From contig JAFPVN010000157.1 in NCBI GenBank assembly GCA_017395275.1, positions 1 through 10,754 on the forward strand: a DNA stretch of 10,754 nucleotides, written 5' to 3'. Origin of the DNA: Candidatus Methanomethylophilaceae archaeon (GTDB lineage Archaea; Thermoplasmatota; Thermoplasmata; Methanomassiliicoccales; Methanomethylophilaceae). How positions within the stretch are numbered: the first letter of the stretch is position 1; each line of letters begins with the position of its first letter. A program made the position numbers and the translations under genes. Below are positions 6,298-10,754 of this stretch, one piece after another. The notes under the pieces are model-generated. The model was not told the DNA's origin and made no database searches. It saw only the letters and a program-made list of their open reading frames with translations.

Positions 6298-7602
6298 TCA
6301 GTTCCACCATTTGCCGTATCTGTCGATGGTCTCGGTCCTCTTGGGGCCGATGGAGATGATGTCCGCGGGGATGCCCGTGTACTCCTCGATGAACTTGATG
6401 TACTTCACCATGTTCTCGGGGAGTGCGCCCATTCCGCTCTTCGCCATGGACTCGGAGTCGGCCCAGCTCTTCCAGCCGGGGAACTCCTTGTAGACGGGCT
6501 TCGCCCTCTCCAGCTTCGCGAGCGAGGCGGGGAAGTGCTTCTCCACCTTCCCGTCGATCTCGTATCCGATGCACACCTTGACGGTGTCGTAATCGTTGAG
6601 CACATCCAGTTTTGTGATCGCCCAGGAGGTGAACCCGCAGAGCCTTGCGGCGTGCTCGGCGACGACAAGGTCCAGCCATCCGCATCTCCTTCCGCGTCCG
6701 GTGGTGACCCCGAACTCCCCGCCCTTCTTCTGGAGCTCGATCATCTCGTCTCCCTCCAGCTCTGTGACGAAGGGTCCCTCGCCCACACGGGTGGTGTATG
6801 CCTTGAGGCATCCGACGACCTTCTGTATGCGGTTCGGAGCGACACCGGAACCGGAGCATATGCCTCCGCCTACGGTGCTCGAGGACGTGACGTACGGGTA
6901 TGTTCCGTGGTCGATGTCCAGAAGAGCTCCCTGGGCGCCCTCGAACAGGACCTTCTTGCCCTCGTCCAGCATGTCGTTGATGAGGACGGACGTGTCGCAG
7001 ATGTACTTGCCGTACTTCTCTCCCCATCCGATGAGCCTCTCCTCGAACTTCTCCTCGGTGCACTGGCAGGACTCGGCCCCCATGAGCTTCATGAGGTCCT
7101 TCTTCATCGGGAGCATGAACTTGGTCTTCTCCCTGATGAGCTCGGGCTCCAGCAGGTCTCCTGCCCTGAATCCGTACCTGGCGATCTTGTCCTGGTAGGC
7201 GGGACCGATACCTTTCTTGGTGGTACCCACGGATTTCTTGCCCCTGTAGATCTCCTCTGCCCCGTCGAGCTTCTTGTGGTAGTTCATGATGAGGTGGGCG
7301 CGGTCGGATATCCTGAGGCCGTCGACGTTGAGTCCGGCCTCCTCGATCTGCTTGATCTCCTCCTCCATGTCGGCGATGTTGACGACGACGCCGTTCCCGA
7401 TGATGGCGAGCTTGCCTTCCCTCAGCACTCCCGAGGGCAGCAGGTGGAGCTTGAACACGGAATCACCGATGACAATCGTGTGTCCGGCGTTGTTCCCTCC
7501 CTGGAATCTGACGACGGCGTCGGCCTGCTCCGCCAGATAGTCCGTGATCTTTCCTTTTCCCTCGTCTCCCCACTGCGCTCCGATGATTGCTACTGTAGGC
7601 AT
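6298..7602 (-). CDS. purA: Adenylosuccinate synthetase
   Basis: Catalyses GTP-dependent joining of IMP and aspartate to adenylosuccinate, the first committed step from IMP to AMP. The 434 residues are full length for the family. GAQWGDEGKGK (8-18) includes the catalytic Asp13, and GGNNAGHT (35-42) includes His41, the same numbers as the E. coli pair. Further visible signatures are IDHGTYPYVTSSS, the IMP-binding SGSGVAP region, TTGRGRRCGWLD and the guanine-binding TKLD. The ATG at 7600-7602 has no Shine-Dalgarno site, but a TATA-like box lies about 33 bases upstream in the 57-base gap after trm1, so it can start its own short-leader transcript. The YigZ/IMPACT gene follows after one base. Identity is very secure. 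Confidence 0.97.
   Translation of the reverse strand: MPTVAIIGAQWGDEGKGKITDYLAEQADAVVRFQGGNNAGHTIVIGDSVFKLHLLPSGVLREGKLAIIGNGVVVNIADMEEEIKQIEEAGLNVDGLRISDRAHLIMNYHKKLDGAEEIYRGKKSVGTTKKGIGPAYQDKIARYGFRAGDLLEPELIREKTKFMLPMKKDLMKLMGAESCQCTEEKFEERLIGWGEKYGKYICDTSVLINDMLDEGKKVLFEGAQGALLDIDHGTYPYVTSSSTVGGGICSGSGVAPNRIQKVVGCLKAYTTRVGEGPFVTELEGDEMIELQKKGGEFGVTTGRGRRCGWLDLVVAEHAARLCGFTSWAITKLDVLNDYDTVKVCIGYEIDGKVEKHFPASLAKLERAKPVYKEFPGWKSWADSESMAKSGMGALPENMVKYIKFIEEYTGIPADIISIGPKRTETIDRYGKWWN
6304..6308 (-). promoter_or_regulatory. Shine-Dalgarno-like site for the TTG start of the YigZ/IMPACT gene
   Basis: GGTGG on the minus strand, inside the last codons of purA and seven bases before the TTG. It is the main support for the non-ATG start, along with homology of the encoded N-terminus. 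The match to the anti-Shine-Dalgarno is only GGTG, so it is moderate evidence. Confidence 0.45.
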
Positions 7603-7613
7603 GATAATCTGCC

Positions 7614-7640
7614 CCGAACATCGGTTCGGCCTATAATAAG
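7614..7640 (-). promoter_or_regulatory. purA promoter with an inverted repeat at the presumed start site
   Basis: On the minus strand CTTATTATAG (7640-7631) is a TATA-like box centred about 33 bases from the purA ATG, predicting a leader of under 10 bases. Between box and ATG is a perfect 6-base inverted repeat, CCGAAC-ATCG-GTTCGG (7614-7629), placed where a repressor would block initiation; it could also be a chance hairpin. The box is convincing and the operator idea is speculative. Confidence 0.45.
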
Positions 7641-7659
7641 TGTGTGCCCGCGCGCATGG

Positions 7660-8760
7660 TCATTCCCTGCGGGAGACGGAGAGGAATATATCCTTCATCG
7701 TCTCGACGGGAAGCTCGGTCTTGAATCCCGTGGGGGACATGTGCGTCCTCGAGACCTTCCCGTGCTTCGCCATCTCCTCCATGAAGACGTCGTACCTGGG
7801 GGTGGAGACCTTCAGGTTGGATGCGACCTCGGACATGTCGTACTGGAAGGGGTTGGAGTCTATCTCCTCCCTCCAGATCTCCAGCATCCTCTCGCACCTC
7901 CTGACGTCGGCCATGCCCTCGGGCGACATCCTGTCAAGGATGTCCCTGTCGAACAGCTGACCTCCCCAGAGGGGGCCGTAGACATGACGCTCGTCGGGGG
8001 TGCGCGAGACGCTCCTCTCCAGGGTGTCTGGGTCATATGACATGTACACCATCTTGGACAGCGATTCGTCGGCAGCTGCGGCACCGTTCCTCAGAAGGAC
8101 GTAGGTCCTCACGTAGTGGTCGATGCTGAACGAAAGCAGAGGGATGACCCCCTTGTCGAACTTGGCCGCCTCCCTTGCGACGAAGCCTATGAGTATCCTT
8201 AACGCACCCTCGTGACACATGGGTCCCCTGAGAGGTCTGGCGCCGTACCTGCGCTCGCACTTCGGCCTGTGGGCACCCACGAGCGGGGCGGTGTCGGTGG
8301 CCGTGACGGCCAATATACCGTTGCGCTTGCATCCCTGTATCGCGGAATGCAGGAAAGGGACCGGGGATCCGAATGGATCGAGGTCCACGTAGTCGAACAC
8401 CTCTTTGGCGAGGAGGCAGTGGAGGTTCTCCCTGGACGCACGGCAGTTGGTGAGGTTGTTGAGCCTGATGTTCTCCTCTATGTACGGAATGGTTCCTGGA
8501 TTGATGTCGTTGGCCACGACCTCGGTGTCGGGCACCTCGTTGGCGATCCTCACGGCGCGGGAACCCGTCGCGGTCATGCAGTCCGCGACCTTCATGTGCT
8601 TACCGAGGGCGCGCAGGAACATTACGCTGACGTCCCTGTTGAACGCCATCTGCTCGTTGAAGAAGACCGTATCGAATATCTTCCCGGGACCGCCTGAAGA
8701 ATGCTGCTCGGGCACCAGCAGCTCGGTGCCTCCCTCCCGGATCCTGACGCCCTGCACCAT
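7660..8760 (-). CDS. trm1: tRNA (guanine(26)-N2)-dimethyltransferase Trm1
   Basis: SAM-dependent enzyme that mono- and dimethylates N2 of guanine 26 in tRNA, at the D-arm/anticodon-arm hinge. The 366 residues are close to the usual archaeal length (about 380). N-terminal signature FFNEQMAFNRDVS (33-45) is followed by SAM-binding motif I (VADCMTATGSRAVRIA, 58-73), NDINP (84-88) and the catalytic DLDPFGSP (126-133). The C-terminal Trm1-specific domain begins after about residue 250, with YGPLWGG at its start. The ATG shares its A with the stop of the preceding THEP1 gene (TGATG), and GGTGAG (8774-8769 on the minus strand) is a Shine-Dalgarno site eight bases ahead, so the two genes are translated from one mRNA. 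The stop is 57 bases before purA. Confidence 0.96.
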   Translation of the reverse strand: MVQGVRIREGGTELLVPEQHSSGGPGKIFDTVFFNEQMAFNRDVSVMFLRALGKHMKVADCMTATGSRAVRIANEVPDTEVVANDINPGTIPYIEENIRLNNLTNCRASRENLHCLLAKEVFDYVDLDPFGSPVPFLHSAIQGCKRNGILAVTATDTAPLVGAHRPKCERRYGARPLRGPMCHEGALRILIGFVAREAAKFDKGVIPLLSFSIDHYVRTYVLLRNGAAAADESLSKMVYMSYDPDTLERSVSRTPDERHVYGPLWGGQLFDRDILDRMSPEGMADVRRCERMLEIWREEIDSNPFQYDMSEVASNLKVSTPRYDVFMEEMAKHGKVSRTHMSPTGFKTELPVETMKDIFLSVSRRE

Positions 8761-9311
8761 CAGATGTTCTCACCGTTCATGAGGCGGACGATCTTGTTCG
8801 GAAGGATGTTGCGGTTGGTGGGGGTGACCTCAAGGATCCTGACGTCGTCCCTCCTCCTGATGTCCTGGAGGAGCGGGTTGCGCGACTTCTTGTGAAGCGT
8901 GAGGATCATGGGCTTGTTGACCTCGAGGGCGTCCCTGACGGCCTTGACGAACGCCTCGCTCTCCACCTCGAGCTTGCCTACCTCGTCGATAACGATGACA
9001 TCGCAGGTCTCCGCCGCGGTCTTGATGGCCTGAACGGCGACAGGATCGAACTTGGAGACGTCCATCCCGATCCTGCCGAGGGTAATCTTGCTCTCGAACC
9101 CTTCGTGGGCGAACTCCTGCTTCTCGCCGGAGACGAGGTCCCTGACGGTGAACCCGACACGGTGCTTCCCCTCGATCACGGGCTCGTCGATCATACCGCC
9201 GACGCGGAGCTCTGGGTCTTGTGAGCATAACATGTCTATGATGCGGATTAGCATGTATGTCTTCCCTGCACCGGGAAGCCCTGTAATACCGATCTTGATA
9301 TTCGCTACCAT
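8760..9311 (-). CDS. THEP1-type nucleoside-triphosphatase
   Basis: A 183-residue P-loop NTPase of the THEP1 (NTPase_1) family, which hydrolyses NTPs in vitro; the cellular role is unresolved. Walker A is GLPGAGKT (11-18) and Walker B is VIVIDEVGKLE (105-115), with the Asp-Glu pair typical of the family. The intervening segment GG.IDEPV...GFTVRDL (38-60) and the late THKK-like LTLHKKSRNP (137-146) also fit. The length matches the archaeal family. No membrane segment is seen. The start ATG at 9309-9311 has an A+T-rich promoter region upstream and no ribosome binding site. It is the first gene of a unit with trm1, overlapping by one base, so a link to tRNA or nucleotide metabolism is possible but unproved. 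Confidence 0.92.
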   Translation of the reverse strand: MVANIKIGITGLPGAGKTYMLIRIIDMLCSQDPELRVGGMIDEPVIEGKHRVGFTVRDLVSGEKQEFAHEGFESKITLGRIGMDVSKFDPVAVQAIKTAAETCDVIVIDEVGKLEVESEAFVKAVRDALEVNKPMILTLHKKSRNPLLQDIRRRDDVRILEVTPTNRNILPNKIVRLMNGENI

Positions 9312-9330
9312 AGACGAACGCCCTGCGCCC

Positions 9331-9370
9331 CTATATCGTTTTCATTATTTAAATAACTTTTATAAAAAAA
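9331..9370 (-). promoter_or_regulatory. A+T-rich promoter of the THEP1-trm1 unit, fused to the mptD U-tract
   Basis: A 40-base A+T-rich block in G+C-rich DNA. On the minus strand it holds TTTATAAAAG, a perfect 12-base palindrome TTATTTAAATAA (9345-9356) and GATATAG (9336-9330). The palindrome as TATA box would start transcription about 10-15 bases before the THEP1 ATG; GATATAG would give a leaderless message. Which box is used cannot be told. The rest of the 104-base gap (9371-9415) shows nothing further. Confidence 0.5.
9364..9370 (-). terminator. U-tract terminator of mptD
   Basis: Seven consecutive T on the minus strand about 45 bases after the mptD stop. Archaeal RNA polymerase terminates at such oligo-U tracts without needing a hairpin, and I see no strong stem before it. 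It abuts the THEP1 promoter. Confidence 0.45.
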
Positions 9371-9415
9371 TCAACTCTCCGCACAATCTGGGAATTCTGC
9401 GAAGGAGCATGATGA

Positions 9416-9790
9416 TCACTCGATCGACGATACGTACATCAGAGGGTACCTGAGTTCCTCGTCGTAGCGCATCTCGGCGGTGACGGTGGTCGATCCGATC
9501 CTCACCTTCACGACGGCATCGATCATGTCCCCCGTGAGGGAGAGGTAGCTGTACTCGTCCTTCTCCTCGGGGATCACGGACCTGTCGATCTTCACCCTGG
9601 CGGACACCACGTAGGGCTGGACCTCGATGCTGCGGGATATGGCCTCCTCCAGCGATGCGACGCTCTTGGCGTTGAAGGGTGTGCCGACATACTGATGGTA
9701 GATGGTGGCGAGCTTGATGCCCGTCTCGAAAACGCATCTCTCCCTCTCCGTGCAGACGAACCTTCCGTTGGCTGCTTCCTCGCGGTCCAT
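9416..9790 (-). CDS. mptD: Archaeal dihydroneopterin aldolase MptD
   Basis: Converts 7,8-dihydroneopterin to 6-hydroxymethyl-7,8-dihydropterin and glycolaldehyde, an early step in methanopterin or folate-type pterin synthesis in archaea that lack the bacterial FolB. The 124 residues are near the usual length (about 120). Family motifs: FETGIKLATIYHQYVGTP (21-38, with Glu22 and His32), SLEEAI, IEVQPYV (Gln58), YSYLSLTGDMID (80-91) and the C-terminal ELRYPLMYVSSIE. From memory, Glu, His, Gln and Tyr at these places are implicated in catalysis in the Methanocaldococcus enzyme. I chose the ATG at 9788-9790: an in-frame ATG at 9860-9862 would add 24 non-conserved residues and leave only two bases before nadA, while a TATA-like box 25 bases upstream of 9790 fits a leaderless mRNA. 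Confidence 0.87.
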   Translation of the reverse strand: MDREEAANGRFVCTERERCVFETGIKLATIYHQYVGTPFNAKSVASLEEAISRSIEVQPYVVSARVKIDRSVIPEEKDEYSYLSLTGDMIDAVVKVRIGSTTVTAEMRYDEELRYPLMYVSSIE

Positions 9791-9810
9791 GAATCGGCAT
9801 GCATATCCTG

Positions 9811-9840
9811 GTATTTTTACCCACTCGGGGATATCTTTAA
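9811..9840. promoter_or_regulatory. Divergent leaderless promoters of mptD and nadA
   Basis: GTAAAAATAC on the minus strand (9820-9811) is centred 25 bases from the mptD ATG at 9790. ATATCTTTAA on the plus strand (9831-9840) is centred about 29 bases from the nadA ATG at 9865. Neither start has a Shine-Dalgarno site. The two boxes are back to back, so both genes can be read from one 74-base intergenic region. Confidence 0.6.
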
Positions 9841-9864
9841 GAACTGTGCGCCATAACACCACAC

Positions 9865-10754
9865 ATGGACATCAGGGAAGAGATACTGGCGCTGAAGAAG
9901 GAACGCAACGCCGTCATCCTCGCTCACAACTACACCGCACCCGAGGTGCAGGACATCGCGGACATGGTGGGGGACTCCCTCGGACTGTCCATCAAGGCAT
10001 CGGAGACCGATGCCGACGTCATCGTATTCTGCGGGGTCACCTTCATGGGCGAGACCGCGAAGATCCTCTCCCCCAAGAAGACCGTGCTCATGCCCTGTCC
10101 CGAGGCGATATGCGACATGGCGGAGACCTGTCCCCCCGAGGAACTGGTCAGGGCGAAGGAGGAGAACCCCGACCGCATCGTGATCGGATACGTGAACACC
10201 ACCGGGCCCGCCAAATGCCACATGGACATATGCTGCACCTCCGGCAACGCACTGAAGGTCGTCAAGTCGGTGGCCGACAGGAAGATCCTGTTCGTACCGG
10301 ACAAGAACCTCGGACGCTACGTGTCCGAGAGGTATCCCGATACGGACATCAAGCTGTGGAACGGCTGCTGCCCCATACACGACAGCCTCCAATATGACGA
10401 TCTGGCACTTCTCAAGGCCAAGTATCCCGGGGCATACGTGATGTCGCACCCCGAATGCCAGGACGGGATCCTCTCGGAATCGGATTTCATCGGTTCCACC
10501 GAGGCCATGCTCAACGCCGTGAAGAACACCGACAGGAAGGACATCATAGTGATGACCGAGGTCGGCATGCTCCACAGGCTGGAGAGCGCATACCCCGACA
10601 GGAACTTCGTCTTCCCCGAGAAGGCCGTCTGCAAGGCCATGAAGCTGACCACCCTCGAGAAGGTCCGCGACTGCCTCAGGGACCTCACGGGCAGGGTGGA
10701 GCTCAGCGATGACGTCATCAGGGGTGCGTACGCACCGGTCAAGCGCATGACCGA
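9865..10754 (+). CDS. nadA: Quinolinate synthase NadA, 3'-truncated by the window edge
   Basis: Oxygen-sensitive [4Fe-4S] enzyme that condenses iminoaspartate with dihydroxyacetone phosphate to quinolinate in de novo NAD synthesis. 296 residues are visible of about 300-305, with no stop reached, so only the last few are missing. Motifs: AVILAHNYTAPEVQDIAD, VFCGVTFMGETAKIL, GYVNTTGPAKCHMDICCTS, PDKNLG, WNGCCPIHD, SHPEC and VCKAMKLTTLEK. The three probable cluster ligands are Cys83 (ICDMA), Cys169 (GCCPIH; Cys168 is adjacent) and Cys256 (VCKAMK), with spacing like thermophile NadA proteins. The ATG at 9865-9867 lacks a ribosome binding site and follows a TATA-like box, so the mRNA is probably leaderless. 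It diverges from mptD; nadC or an aspartate dehydrogenase may follow outside the window. Confidence 0.97.
   Translation, partial: MDIREEILALKKERNAVILAHNYTAPEVQDIADMVGDSLGLSIKASETDADVIVFCGVTFMGETAKILSPKKTVLMPCPEAICDMAETCPPEELVRAKEENPDRIVIGYVNTTGPAKCHMDICCTSGNALKVVKSVADRKILFVPDKNLGRYVSERYPDTDIKLWNGCCPIHDSLQYDDLALLKAKYPGAYVMSHPECQDGILSESDFIGSTEAMLNAVKNTDRKDIIVMTEVGMLHRLESAYPDRNFVFPEKAVCKAMKLTTLEKVRDCLRDLTGRVELSDDVIRGAYAPVKRMT

Noticed and set aside
6535..8040. A 501-codon plus-strand open frame opposite purA and trm1
   Set aside because: It lies antisense to two unmistakable genes and shows no recognisable domain. Long antisense frames arise easily from the codon bias of G+C-rich genes.
9345..9356. 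Palindrome TTATTTAAATAA as a regulator binding site
   Set aside because: An A+T palindrome in a promoter is most simply a TATA box, and there is no second copy in the window to suggest an operator.
9791..9862. 24-residue N-terminal extension of mptD from the upstream ATG at 9862
   Set aside because: It would place the start two bases from the nadA ATG and have no promoter of its own. The TATA-like box at 9811-9820 lies inside it, and the added residues are not part of the family.
1..10754. CRISPR arrays, insertion sequences, tRNA or rRNA genes, integrase or phage genes
   Set aside because: No repeat-spacer pattern, transposase or integrase motif, terminal repeats or cloverleaf-like sequence were seen. 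Gaps between genes are all about 105 bases or less.

Overview
The window looks like archaeal chromosome, most likely from a methylotrophic methanogen of the Thermoplasmata (order Methanomassiliicoccales, perhaps a gut-associated member). The clues are a Trm1 tRNA methyltransferase, a THEP1 NTPase and an archaeal MptD-type dihydroneopterin aldolase. TATA-like promoters sit 25-30 bases from start codons with no ribosome binding site. There is also a DUF1638 protein, a family I associate with methyltransferase gene neighbourhoods in methylotrophic methanogens, and Listeria-Bacteroides (InlB-type) repeats, which are common in surface proteins of gut methanogens. The order-level placement is inference; no rRNA or tRNA gene is present. 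Coding DNA is mostly about 60% G+C with strong C/G-ending codon preference.

Layout. (1) Bases 2-1123 (+): 3' part of htpG, a bacterial-type Hsp90 and probably an acquired gene. (2) 1151-1768 (-): DUF1638 protein, converging on htpG over a stem-loop that spans its own stop codon. (3) 1856-5674 (+): two adjacent genes for exported transglutaminase-fold cysteine enzymes, one with a C-terminal membrane anchor and one with an N-terminal signal-anchor and InlB-type repeats. Their promoter region is shared with the divergent DUF1638 gene. (4) 9311 down to 5664 (-): THEP1 NTPase, trm1, purA and a YigZ/IMPACT protein. The first pair overlaps by one base and the last pair is one base apart; purA has a promoter-like region of its own. 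The last gene overlaps the second transglutaminase gene tail to tail by 11 bases. (5) 9416-9790 (-): mptD. (6) 9865 to the end (+): nadA, divergent from mptD and lacking only its last few codons.

Together the right half is housekeeping: tRNA modification, AMP synthesis, pterin synthesis and NAD synthesis. The left-centre, 1.15-5.67 kb, is accessory in character. The most interesting part is the pair of surface transglutaminase-like proteins, whose first member carries an A+T-rich patch in its N-terminal coding region. Genes that begin transcription units (TG1, purA, mptD, nadA) lack Shine-Dalgarno sites, whereas internal genes (TG2, trm1, the YigZ gene) have GGTG-type sites, a split typical of archaea with leaderless mRNAs. 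Almost all of the window is coding and no non-genic stretch exceeds 300 bases. I saw no CRISPR array, insertion sequence, tRNA or rRNA.
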